From the NCBI GenBank assembly GCA_963825445.1, contig CAWGTM010000015.1, positions 124,001 to 188,000 on the forward strand: DNA of 64,000 nt. The letters are read 5' to 3'. How positions within the stretch are numbered: the first letter of the stretch is position 1; each line of letters begins with the position of its first letter. The translations under genes and the position numbers were made by a program. Below are positions 1 to 8,289 of the stretch, in pieces. The notes beneath the pieces were generated by a model, which worked only from the letters and a program-made list of their open reading frames with translations, was not told where the DNA came from and did not search any database. Source of the DNA: Actinophytocola sp963825445 (GTDB lineage: Bacteria > Actinomycetota > Actinomycetes > Mycobacteriales > Pseudonocardiaceae).

Positions 1-45
1 TTCGCCGTGCGACGGCGCTCACGTCGGTCACCAACCCGTTCGAGA

Positions 46-78
46 TTCATATAGTATGACTTTCATATCGTATGACTT
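46..78. promoter_or_regulatory. Tandem palindromic operator upstream of the first oxidoreductase gene
   Basis: Two copies of a 17-base sequence (46-62 and 62-78), differing at one position, repeat with a 16-base period. Each contains a 13-base dyad, TCATA-NNN-TATGA (47-59 and 63-75). The AT-rich block in otherwise GC-rich DNA ends 24 bases before the ATG of the gene at 103, so it probably holds the promoter and the binding sites of a dimeric repressor. HxlR, MarR or TetR proteins commonly regulate such small oxidoreductase genes; the regulator is not in the window, but may be encoded divergently to the left of base 31. Confidence 0.6.
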
Positions 79-102
79 GTCGACCTGAAGGGTGACACAC
101 AC

Positions 103-741
103 ATGAAGCTCACGGTGTTCGGCGCGACGGGCGGAATCGGCGGACAAGTGGTCCGGCAGGCCCTCGCCGCTGGTCACACGGTCACGGCCGTGGTGCGCGA
201 CCCCGCCCGGTTCACGGTCGACCGCGACCCGGCGCTGCACGTGGCCACGGTCCCCGACCTCACGGACCTGGCGGCACTGGCCACCGCACTGTCCGGCAGC
301 GACGCCGCCCTCTCGGGGATCGGCCCACGCAACCCCAAGGACGTCACGGTCGCCTCGACCACCACCCGCGCCATCCTGGCAGCGCTGAAGCAATCAGGAG
401 TCCCGCGATTCCTCGCGGTCAGCGCCACCCCGGTGGGCCCGATCCCCGACGGTGAGGACTTCCTCAACCGGCGCCTCGTCTACCCCATCACCCGGCGGCT
501 CCTGCGCGGAATCTACGGCGACCTGGCGGTGATGGAGGCCGACATCGCGGCCAGCGGTCTCCGGTGGACGGTCGTGCGTCCGCCCCGGCTCCACGACAAG
601 CCGCACGGCGAATACCGCACGGCCGTCGACGCGAACGTCCCACGTGGACACTTCGTGGCGCGATCCGAGGTGGCGCACGCCATGCTGGCCATGGTCGACG
701 ATCCGGACACCTACGGCAAGGCGGTCGGCGTCGCCCGCTAG
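103..741 (+). CDS. NAD(P)H-binding oxidoreductase (NmrA-like atypical SDR)
   Basis: A 212-residue single-domain Rossmann protein. The N-terminus carries the dinucleotide-binding signature GATGGIG at residues 7-13, followed by a VVRDPAR segment typical of the NAD(P)-binding NmrA/biliverdin-reductase-B-like group. There is no YxxxK catalytic pair, as expected for atypical SDRs, so the substrate cannot be read from the sequence. The ATG at 103 follows a GGGTGACAC stretch rather than a strong ribosome site. The gene converges on the SnoaL-fold gene and their stop codons overlap (738-741), leaving no room for a terminator. The tandem operator at 46-78 suggests inducible expression, perhaps by electrophiles, which is an inference from similar genes. 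Confidence 0.85.
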   Translation: MKLTVFGATGGIGGQVVRQALAAGHTVTAVVRDPARFTVDRDPALHVATVPDLTDLAALATALSGSDAALSGIGPRNPKDVTVASTTTRAILAALKQSGVPRFLAVSATPVGPIPDGEDFLNRRLVYPITRRLLRGIYGDLAVMEADIAASGLRWTVVRPPRLHDKPHGEYRTAVDANVPRGHFVARSEVAHAMLAMVDDPDTYGKAVGVAR

Positions 742-1172
742 GGCTGGCGCAGGGTGGCCATCGCGCGCTCGGTCTCCCAGAACGCCCGCATCGACAGGAT
801 GAGACCGTCGTCGCGCACGCGGTAGACGAACACGCCCTCGGTGTCCACTCTGGCACCGCCGGGCAGGATTGCCGAGATGGTACCGATGTTGGCCACCTCA
901 GGACCCGCGGCGAACGAGTCCTTTATGGAGAACTCGAACCGCTCCACGTTGGCGATCGTCATGTCCCAGAACGCACCGATCCCCGCGTGGCCGTGGTGGC
1001 CGTTGCCGGTCGGGTCGAACATCGAGACGCCCACCGGATCCTCCACCACGGCGTCCTCGGCGAACAGCGCCAGCCATTCGTCCTTCGCGCCGCGCGACAC
1101 CGCGTCCATCGAGCGGCGGGACGCGGTGCGTGCCGGGTGGGTGGTGTCCGGGGCGGTCCAGGTGATGGTCAC
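738..1172 (-). CDS. SnoaL/NTF2-fold protein, last gene of the sterol unit
   Basis: A 144-residue protein of the nuclear transport factor 2-like fold (SnoaL, steroid isomerase and polyketide cyclase superfamily). Its pattern of an N-terminal helix, WLALFAEDAVVEDPVG, and C-terminal beta strands is typical of the fold. The start is GTG at 1172 because it overlaps the stop of the preceding LLM gene (GTGA, 1169-1172), implying translational coupling. It is the promoter-distal gene of the minus-strand unit that begins at the KstR-type site near 5207. A hydratase or isomerase role on a steroid side-chain intermediate is plausible from context, but no catalytic residue can be assigned. Confidence 0.82.
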   Translation of the reverse strand: MTITWTAPDTTHPARTASRRSMDAVSRGAKDEWLALFAEDAVVEDPVGVSMFDPTGNGHHGHAGIGAFWDMTIANVERFEFSIKDSFAAGPEVANIGTISAILPGGARVDTEGVFVYRVRDDGLILSMRAFWETERAMATLRQP

Positions 1173-2034
1173 AGTTTCCCCATGATGTCCTCGGCGAAGC
1201 GCTTCATGCCGTCCTTCTTGTCCTGCAACGGTCCGTCCAGCGCGACGCCGTAGAACACCCACGGCACCACGATCGCGTCGGTCACGCCTGCCTCGGCCTG
1301 CGCGCGGTAACCGTCCACTCCGAACCGGTCGATGCAGACCGCCTGGATCTCGAACGGTTCCGCCACACGGTCGTACTCGGCGCGCAACGTGCCGAGCCGG
1401 GCGACCACCTCGCGCAGGTCGTCGTACTTGATCATGGCGGACGTCCAGCCGTCGCCCGTGCGGGCGGCCCGCCGAAGCGCCGCCTCCGTGTGTCCGCCGA
1501 CGTAGACCGGCACCGGCGACGTGGGCGCCGGGCTCATCTGGAGCTTGTCGAAGTCGTGGAACTTCCCGTGGTATTCCACCATTCCGCCACCGAGGATCAG
1601 CCGGATCACCTCGACCGCCTCGTCCGCGCGGGCACCGCGGTGGTCGAACTGTCCGCCGCACCAGCGGGATTCCTCGGGCGACCAGCCGAGCCCGATGCCC
1701 AGCCCGAACCGGTTGCCGGTCATCGTCGCCACCGACCCGATCTGGCGCGCCAGCAGCACCGGGTTGCGCGGGTTGAGCTTGAGCACCTGGGTGTAGAAGC
1801 GGATGGTCGACGTGACCGCACCCATGGCGGCCGCCGCGACGAACGGGTCGACCCAGGGTGTGTCGGCGTCCCAGAAGCGGCTGCCGTCCGGTGTGTACGG
1901 ATAGGACGCCGTCACCTGCTCGGAGTAGAACAGCGAGTCCGGCAGCGCGATCGAGGAGTACCCGCACTCCTCGGCCGTGCGCGCCAGCTCGGTCAGTTGG
2001 TCCAGCGGGCTCAACGCGATCCCGACCGTGAACT

Positions 2035-2038
<4 letters not shown>
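1169..2038 (-). CDS. LLM-class F420-dependent oxidoreductase
   Basis: A 289-residue luciferase-like monooxygenase family protein (TIM barrel), with GIALSPLDQLTELARTAEECGY at the N-terminus, the LARQIGSVATMTGNRFGLGIG core and the VYVGGHTEAALRRAARTGDGW segment of F420-dependent subfamilies. It presumably oxidises or reduces an alcohol, ketone or enone with coenzyme F420. The ATG at 2038 overlaps the stop of the upstream Ltp3-like gene (ATGA), and its own stop overlaps the SnoaL start, so it lies in a tightly coupled operon with sterol side-chain genes. It is clearly different from the second LLM gene at 8290, which is longer and resembles Mycobacterium tuberculosis Rv3520c. Confidence 0.85.
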
Positions 2039-3188
<1,150 letters not shown>

Positions 3189-3189
<1 letters not shown>

Positions 3190-4245
3190 CAGTCGCCGCC
3201 TTCCAGCAGGCACACGAGGTTCTGTTGCAGCGCCGGGACCGCTGGTGGCGTGGGCGAGCGCGCGGTCGGCCGCGCCGGCACTCACGCGCGTGGCCGCCTC
3301 GCCGATCCTCGCCAGTCCCGCGGCGAACATGGGATTGCCGGTGAGCACGCCGCCCGACGGGTTGATCGCGACCTCGTCGCCGAGGCCGAGGACCTGACGC
3401 AGCAACAGTTCCTGGTGGGTGAACGGCGTGTGCAGCTCGGCGAGCGTCACGCCGTCGGTACCCAGGGCCTTCGCGGCGGCCACTGTGGACGGTGACGCCG
3501 TGAGGTTCCGCGCCGTCAGGTGCGACGACTCGACCCGGTGCTCGATCCCCACGATCTTCGCCGGCCGCTCGATCAGCCGTCTCGCCCGTTCGGTCGAGGC
3601 GAGCACCACCACGGCCGCGCCGTCGGTGACCGGCGCGCAGTCGTGTGCTCGCAACGGATCCGCCACGAACGGCCGGTTCAGCAGCTCGTCGGCCGTCACG
3701 TGTTCGGCCACCTGGGCGCGGGGGTTGGCGGTGGCGTCGGCGCGGCTGCGGGCGGCGACCTCGGCCATGGCGCGCTCGTTCCAGAGCCCACCGTCGATGC
3801 CGAGCCGCGCCTGCATGGCCGCGATGCTCACGGAGTCCGGCCACAGTGGAGCGACCGTGTACGGGTCGAGCTGCATGGTCAGGACCCGGCGCAGGTGCCC
3901 GGCCGACGACTTGCCGAACCCGTACACCAGCGCGGTTTCCGCCTCGCCCGTGCGGATCTTCACCCACGCCTCGTAGAGCGCCCACGCGGCGTCGGCCTCC
4001 ACATGGGACTCGTGGATCGGCGGGAACGCGCCGAGCGCGTCGACCGCCGAGATGAACGAGAACGCCCGCCCGGCAAGGTAGTCCGATGATCCGGAGCACC
4101 AGAAGTCGATGTCCTTCTTGGACAGTGACACGGCTTCGAGTGCCTCGCGGAGAATCGGCACGAGCATCTCGACCCCGTTGGTGGTGCCGGCGGTCTCGCG
4201 CACGTTGGGCGCCTGGGCGAAGGAGACGATCGCGACGTCGGTCAT
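3189..4245 (-). CDS. ltp4: Ltp4-like thiolase-fold protein, frameshifted near its C-terminus
   Basis: About 351 residues once one base is removed. The N-terminus (MTDVAIVSFAQAP) and the VEADAAWALYEAW segment match Ltp4 (Rv3522)-type SCP2-thiolases; an aspartate stands where the catalytic cysteine would be. The frame is normal up to HATSGP, then one surplus C on the plus strand (3233 or 3234) shifts it. Removing that base restores a C-terminus reading ALQQNLVCLLEGGD, typical of this family, and a TGA that overlaps the next ATG (TGATG). As given, translation runs on into the Ltp3-like protein as an in-frame fusion of about 740 residues. The ATG at 4245 overlaps the DUF35 stop (ATGA). Likely partner of that DUF35 protein in retro-aldol cleavage. 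Confidence 0.82.
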
Positions 4246-5198
4246 AGGTGTCCCGAGTAGGTCTCGTAGGGTGCGTCCGGTTCGCCCGACGGCCTGAAGT
4301 GGTCGATGTTCTCGAGCGTGGTTCCCCATTGGTCGCGGGGTTTCCACGAGGCCTCGACCCGCATGCCCATCCGCACGTCGGCCGCGTCGCAGCCGAGCAC
4401 GAGGTGCAGGAACGCGATGTCCGCGCCGTCGAGCAGGATGTACGCGGCGACGTACGGTGGTTTGAGGCGCTGGCCGAGGAACGGCACGTTCACGATGCAG
4501 AACGTGGTGACCACGCCGCGGTCGGGCAGCTCGATCTCTTCTTCGGTCGGCACACCGTCGGTGGGGCACGCGCCGCGCGGCGGGATGTAGACCTTGCGGC
4601 AGGCGGGGCAGCGCTGGCCGAGCAGCTTGCCCTCGGCGAGCCCACGCAGGTAGCGGCTTTCCTCTGGCGACGCCGAGTGCATGTAGGTGAGCTGCACGGG
4701 CGTGGTGATCATGGTGATGTCGTCGGCGGCGCGTGGTGCGGCTTGCGGCTCCTCGTCGATCGGGACGAAGCAGGCGATGTCCCGGATTCCGTTGCCCTGG
4801 CTGCTCGCCCAACGCACGCGTACCCGCATGCCGGTGTGCATGCGCTCCTTGGTGCCGACGTCGACCGCGTGCACCATGGGGGTGTCGGCGCCGTCGAGCA
4901 GGATCATGGCCCAGCCGAAGGGATGCTCGAGTGGTTGGCCCGCAAGGGGTTTGGCCATCCACGTCCAGGTGGTGACGGTGCCGGTGTGCGCCACCTCCAC
5001 CAGTTCGGTGACGGGCGCTCCGGTGACAGGATCGAACTCGGGCGGCGGCACGTGCACCCGCCCGTCGGCCGACCGACCACCCAGCACTCGCCGCCGCGCG
5101 AGCCCGGTGACGAACCGGCTCAACGTCGGCCCGAGCGAGCGGGTGTAGTCGAACCCAATGTCCAGGGGTGCGGACAGCGGCACCTGATCGACGCTCAC
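4242..5198 (-). CDS. Double DUF35 (OB-fold) protein, partner of the Ltp aldolases
   Basis: A 318-residue protein with two DUF35 OB-fold units. The first (residues about 20-150) lacks a zinc ribbon. The second (about 170-300) begins with a ribbon CPAC then CPTD ten residues later, leaving three of the usual four cysteines. DUF35 domains of steroid degraders (ChsH2) bind thiolase-fold aldolases, and the M. tuberculosis relative Rv3521 lies beside ltp4 and ltp3, so this protein probably forms a complex with the next two gene products. The start is GTG at 5198. The KstR-type palindrome 5207-5220 lies only 8 bases upstream, so bound repressor would block initiation. Confidence 0.85.
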   Translation of the reverse strand: MSVDQVPLSAPLDIGFDYTRSLGPTLSRFVTGLARRRVLGGRSADGRVHVPPPEFDPVTGAPVTELVEVAHTGTVTTWTWMAKPLAGQPLEHPFGWAMILLDGADTPMVHAVDVGTKERMHTGMRVRVRWASSQGNGIRDIACFVPIDEEPQAAPRAADDITMITTPVQLTYMHSASPEESRYLRGLAEGKLLGQRCPACRKVYIPPRGACPTDGVPTEEEIELPDRGVVTTFCIVNVPFLGQRLKPPYVAAYILLDGADIAFLHLVLGCDAADVRMGMRVEASWKPRDQWGTTLENIDHFRPSGEPDAPYETYSGHL

Positions 5199-5206
5199 CG
5201 TCCGAG

Positions 5207-5220
5207 TGAAACACGTTCTA
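5207..5220. promoter_or_regulatory. KstR-type operator 1
   Basis: TGAAACACGTTCTA is a full match to TNNAACNNGTTNNA, the binding motif known for KstR, the TetR-family repressor of mycobacterial cholesterol catabolism. It sits 8 bases before the GTG of the DUF35 gene, at the head of the DUF35-ltp4-ltp3-LLM-SnoaL unit. It is identical in all 14 bases to the site at 9328. The kstR gene itself is not in the window. Confidence 0.75.
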
Positions 5221-5310
5221 GTTTGCGGGGCAAGTGCCTCCGGTCAGCCTGCTACAAGCGCGCACACTTGCTCTTCCGACTGTTCGTCGGGTCTCAACGG
5301 CGTACAAGAC

Positions 5311-5616
5311 TCAGTAACCGAGGCGTGCCTTGGTGACCGAGAAGGCTTCGCCTACCGGGATGTCCTCGCCTGTGAACGCCGTTGCCGCGCGCCGCCACAT
5401 CTGCCGGTACGACTCATGACCGCCCGCCGAGGTCGTCCATGCGATCCGGCGCCACGAATCCAGGGTCTTGTGCACCTCTGAGAGGTCGAGTGATTCGGCG
5501 GCTGCGGCCAGGGCGGCTCGCCAGGCCTGGTCGAACTCGGCCAGTTCCTCGGGGATCAGCGCAGCGCGCACCTGCTTGGCGGTGGCATCCGCGAAGTTGC
5601 CGAGACCGGGGTTCAT
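5311..5616 (-). CDS. DUF6247-family protein, likely antitoxin (downstream copy)
   Basis: A 101-residue small acidic protein paralogous to the product of 5869-6207: both share VRAALIPEE, FDQ-WR-A-AEA, a LDSWRR core and Y-RM near the C-terminus. This pattern fits the actinobacterial DUF6247 family, which is often found next to small RelE/ParE-like proteins. The ATG at 5616 was chosen over an upstream start because it overlaps the stop of the toxin-like gene (ATGA, 5613-5616). No DNA-binding motif is obvious. Role as antitoxin is inferred from gene order only. Confidence 0.7.
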   Translation of the reverse strand: MNPGLGNFADATAKQVRAALIPEELAEFDQAWRAALAAAAESLDLSEVHKTLDSWRRIAWTTSAGGHESYRQMWRRAATAFTGEDIPVGEAFSVTKARLGY

Positions 5617-5867
5617 TCGACCCAGATCACCGCGATCACGTCCACGCACAGCTGCTCCTCGAGGATGAGGTACACGACGAAACCCTGGTCGTTCGTGCCG
5701 AAGGTGAGGTGGCGCAGAGCGCCCTCGGGGTTGTCCTCGTTGTGAGGATGGCTGTTCCAGGGAACAAGCTCCAGCACGCCGAGCACTTGGGCATAGAGCG
5801 CCAATGCGTGATCGGGCAGTGCTTCTACCTGGTCCCGGGCCTCTTCGTAGGTCCGGATGCGATACAA
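5613..5867 (-). CDS. RelE/ParE-like small protein, putative toxin
   Basis: An 84-residue protein: an N-terminal helix rich in E/A/L (YEEARDQVEALPDHALALYAQ), then strands including ALRHLTFGTNDQGFVVYLI and VDVIAVIWVE. This helix-then-beta layout, with an arginine before the strand and V-x-V-x-x-V-x-W at the end, resembles the RelE/ParE superfamily of mRNA interferases or gyrase poisons, but similarity is weak and catalytic residues cannot be fixed. The start is TTG at 5867, one base after the stop of the upstream DUF6247 gene, and its stop overlaps the downstream DUF6247 start. It is thus flanked by two paralogous partner genes in one operon. Confidence 0.6.
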   Translation of the reverse strand: MYRIRTYEEARDQVEALPDHALALYAQVLGVLELVPWNSHPHNEDNPEGALRHLTFGTNDQGFVVYLILEEQLCVDVIAVIWVE

Positions 5868-5868
5868 C

Positions 5869-6207
5869 CTAGTGGCCTAACCGCTCCGCGATGTACGCCT
5901 TGACCTCTTCTAACGGCACGGCGCCGAGTGGTGGCTCGCCTGTTCGCAGCGTGTTCTCGGCTTGGATGAGCATCCGCCGATAGCCGGCGTGGCCGAGATA
6001 AGCCGTGGTGGTGGCTCGACGGCGCCAGCTGTCGAGGACCTTGAACACCGTGGAGAGATCGAAAGTCTCGGTCGCCTCGGCCATCGCCCGTCGCCACTGC
6101 TGATCGAAATCGGGCTGTTCCTCAGGGATCAGCGCAGCCCGAACTTCCCCGGGCGAGGCGTCGTGAAAGCTCCTCGCCTCCGGGTGTTCGATGGCCGCTG
6201 CGGACAT
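5869..6207 (-). CDS. DUF6247-family protein, likely antitoxin (upstream copy)
   Basis: A 112-residue protein with the same core as the downstream copy (VRAALIPEE, FDQQWRRAMAEA, KVLDSWRR, YRRM). The ATG at 6207 is the first start after the upstream gene and gives the expected family length. It is the first gene of a three-gene operon (DUF6247, RelE-like, DUF6247) with spacings of one base and a four-base overlap. The 59 bases upstream to the sigma-factor stop contain an AT-richer patch (6233-6260) that could hold the promoter. Function inferred, not shown. Confidence 0.7.
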   Translation of the reverse strand: MSAAAIEHPEARSFHDASPGEVRAALIPEEQPDFDQQWRRAMAEATETFDLSTVFKVLDSWRRRATTTAYLGHAGYRRMLIQAENTLRTGEPPLGAVPLEEVKAYIAERLGH

Positions 6208-6266
6208 GTACTCACCATAGCTGACCCGGCCGGCAGTTACTCTGTATCGAACGGGTGGTCTGTTGC

Positions 6267-7412
6267 TCACCCGCTCAGCAGGTGGCGCACCCGAGTGGCT
6301 TCTCGCGTGAGGTGGGCGCGTTCGGGCGGGCTCGTCGCGGCGCTGGCGGCCTCCGAGTACAGGTCGGCCGCCTGCGAGAGGTCGCCGGCGCGTTCGTGGA
6401 GGTGGGCCATCACCGCGGCGTAGCGCGGCAGGGACGGGCTCACGTCGGCCAGAGCTGCCAGGCCGGCCTGCGGGCCGTCGGCCTCGCCGACCGCCACCGC
6501 GCGGTTCAGACGTACCACCGGGCTTCCCGTGATGCGCAGCAGTTCGTCGTACCACTCCACGATCTGCACCCAGTCCGTCTCGGCCGTACTCGGCGCGTCC
6601 GCGTGCAGCGCGGCGATCGCGGCCTGCGCCTGGTACTCGCCCAGCCGGTCGCGGGCCAGCGTGGCCTGCAGGATCGCCACGCCCTCGGTGATCAGGCGGG
6701 TGTCCCATCGCGACCGGTCCTGCTCGGCCAGCGGGATCAGCCGACCGTCCGTGCCGGTGCGTGACTCCCGGCGCGCGTGGTGCAGCAGCATGAGCGCGAG
6801 CAGCCCCGACACCTCGGGCTCGTCGGTCAGCGCGATGAGCTGGCGGGTCAGGCGGATCGCCTCGGCCGCCAGGTCGACGTCGCCGCTGTAGCCCTCGTTG
6901 AACACGAGGTAGAGCACCCGCGGCAGCGTCGCCAGATCGCCCGGCTGGTCCAGCGGCAGACCCGCGAGTTTCCGCTTCGCCCGGCTGATCCGCTGCGCCA
7001 TGGTCGCCTCGGGCACGAGGTACGCCGTCGCGATCTGGCTGGTCGTCAGGCCGCCGACCGCGCGCAGCGTCAGCGCGACGGCCGACGCCGGCGCCAGGGT
7101 GGGGTGCGCGCACAGGAAGTAGAGCCGCAGCGTGTCGTCCGCATCGGGTGCCGCGCCGGCGGGCGGCTCCAACTCCACGGTGACTTCCCGCCCCCGCCGG
7201 GACGTCTCGGAACGGGTGGCGTCGATGAACTTGCGCCACGCGACCGCCACCAGCCAGCCCTTCGGCTCCCGCGGGGGATCCGTGGGCCAGGTCTCGAGCG
7301 CCCGGATCAGCGCCTCCTGCACGGCATCCTCGGCCGACGCGAAGTCGGCTCCGCGCCGGCAGAGGACGCTGATCACCGCGGGCACGAGTTCCCGCAGCAG
7401 CGCCTCGTTCAC
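6267..7412 (-). CDS. ECF42-type RNA polymerase sigma factor with C-terminal extension
   Basis: A 381-residue sigma-70-family protein. Region 2 lies at about residues 10-75 (SAEDAVQEALIRALETWP), region 4 at about 105-160 (LTTSQIATAYLVPEATMAQRISRAKRKL), followed by a long DUF6596/TPR-like C-terminal extension of about 200 residues that is characteristic of the ECF42 group. These factors have no anti-sigma gene but are co-encoded with DGPF/YCII-domain proteins, as here. The GTG at 7412 overlaps the YCII stop (GTGA, 7409-7412), which fixes the start. In Streptomyces relatives the extension is required for activity; the signal sensed is not known. Confidence 0.92.
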   Translation of the reverse strand: MNEALLRELVPAVISVLCRRGADFASAEDAVQEALIRALETWPTDPPREPKGWLVAVAWRKFIDATRSETSRRGREVTVELEPPAGAAPDADDTLRLYFLCAHPTLAPASAVALTLRAVGGLTTSQIATAYLVPEATMAQRISRAKRKLAGLPLDQPGDLATLPRVLYLVFNEGYSGDVDLAAEAIRLTRQLIALTDEPEVSGLLALMLLHHARRESRTGTDGRLIPLAEQDRSRWDTRLITEGVAILQATLARDRLGEYQAQAAIAALHADAPSTAETDWVQIVEWYDELLRITGSPVVRLNRAVAVGEADGPQAGLAALADVSPSLPRYAAVMAHLHERAGDLSQAADLYSEAASAATSPPERAHLTREATRVRHLLSG

Positions 7413-7807
7413 GCGGGCGGCATGTCGTAGAACGGTCGCACCTCGAGCCACTCCTTGATCGGCTCGCCGCCGGGGCCGGGCGCGGCGGACAGCTCACCGG
7501 CCAGTTCGACCGCGCGGTCCCAGGACGCCACGTCGATGATGTACCAGCCGGCGATGAGGTCCTTGGTCTCGGCGAACGGTCCGTCGGTCACCGGCGGGCG
7601 GCCCTCGCCGTCGTACCGCACGAACGCGCCGCCGGTCTCCAGCGCCTGGGTGTCGACGAACTCCCCGGTCTCCTCCAGGCGGGTCGCGAAGTCGCGCATG
7701 AACCGCACGTGCGCGTCGACGTCCTCGGGCGTCCACTGGTCCATCGGCGCCCAGTCGGTGGCCGGCTCCGGGCCGCCGCGGTAGTGCTTGAGCAGCAGGT
7801 ACTTCAT
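7409..7807 (-). CDS. YCII/DGPF-domain protein, partner of the ECF42 sigma factor
   Basis: A 132-residue protein of the YCII-related superfamily (dimeric ferredoxin-like fold). It starts MKYLLLKHYRGG and carries the diagnostic VTDGPFAETKDLIAGWY segment at about residues 85-101, the DGPF motif that names the group. Such proteins are nearly always encoded next to ECF42 sigma factors and are their usual regulatory targets. The ATG at 7807 is the first gene of the two-gene operon; its stop overlaps the sigma factor start. The divergent VOC gene begins 87 bases away, so the spacer 7808-7894 probably carries promoters for both directions. Confidence 0.9.
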   Translation of the reverse strand: MKYLLLKHYRGGPEPATDWAPMDQWTPEDVDAHVRFMRDFATRLEETGEFVDTQALETGGAFVRYDGEGRPPVTDGPFAETKDLIAGWYIIDVASWDRAVELAGELSAAPGPGGEPIKEWLEVRPFYDMPPA

Positions 7808-7894
7808 GAGAGCACCGTATCTGTCGAGGACGCGGCGCCGGCTCCGTCCCAGGGGTGTGCGCGGCCGGACGGGCCGCGCGAAACAGGAGGAATC

Positions 7895-8218
7895 ATGACG
7901 ATCCGGATGGATCACGCCGGCTTCGTGGTCGAGGATCTCGCGGCCGCCATCGCGTTCTTCGTCGAACTGGGCCTGGAGCTGGAAGGCCGGACGACGGTCG
8001 AGGGCGCGTGGGTGGACCAGCTCTTCGGGCTGGAGGGCGTCCGGGGCATCCCCCGCCTCACGTTCGAGATCGACTCGGTCGACGCCGTCTTCGACCGCCT
8101 GCGGCCCCACGGCGCCGAGTTGGTGGGCGAGGTGGCGCAGTACGAACCCCATTGCCGGTACGGCTACGTCCGTGGTCCCGCGGGCGTCATCATCGGGCTG
8201 GTCGAGAAGCTCGACTGA
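7895..8218 (+). CDS. VOC-superfamily (glyoxalase/dioxygenase fold) protein
   Basis: A 107-residue single VOC half: MDHAGFVVEDLAAAIAFFVELGLELEGR at the N-terminus and the C-terminal GYVRGPAGVIIGLVEKL strand pair ending in the family's terminal glutamate region. The ATG at 7895 follows a strong ribosome site AGGAGG (7885-7890). VOC proteins dimerise and can isomerise, cleave or bind small molecules (including resistance to antibiotics); the substrate here is unknown. A nested hairpin (8225-8274) follows directly after its stop, so it is probably monocistronic. Confidence 0.85.
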   Translation: MTIRMDHAGFVVEDLAAAIAFFVELGLELEGRTTVEGAWVDQLFGLEGVRGIPRLTFEIDSVDAVFDRLRPHGAELVGEVAQYEPHCRYGYVRGPAGVIIGLVEKLD

Positions 8219-8224
8219 CTTAGC

Positions 8225-8274
8225 GGGTGCGCGAACAGGGGCGGCGGGCGCCGCCACGCCCTATTTGCGCACCC
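8225..8274 (+). terminator. Nested hairpin between the VOC and LLM genes
   Basis: An outer stem of 11 bases (8225-8235 with 8264-8274, one mismatch) encloses an inner GC-rich stem GGCGGC/GCCGCC. No U tract follows, as is common for actinobacterial terminators. It begins 7 bases after the VOC stop and ends 15 bases before the next ATG at 8290, so it may end VOC transcription, but it also leaves little room for a promoter of the LLM gene and could act as a leader structure. Confidence 0.5.
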
Positions 8275-8289
8275 TCCTACCATGCGGAG

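Noticed and set aside
1..31. A minus-strand GTG at 31 opens a frame running off the left edge (MTDVSAVARR).
   Set aside because: Only ten codons are visible, too few to call a gene, though a divergent regulator there would fit the operator at 46-78.
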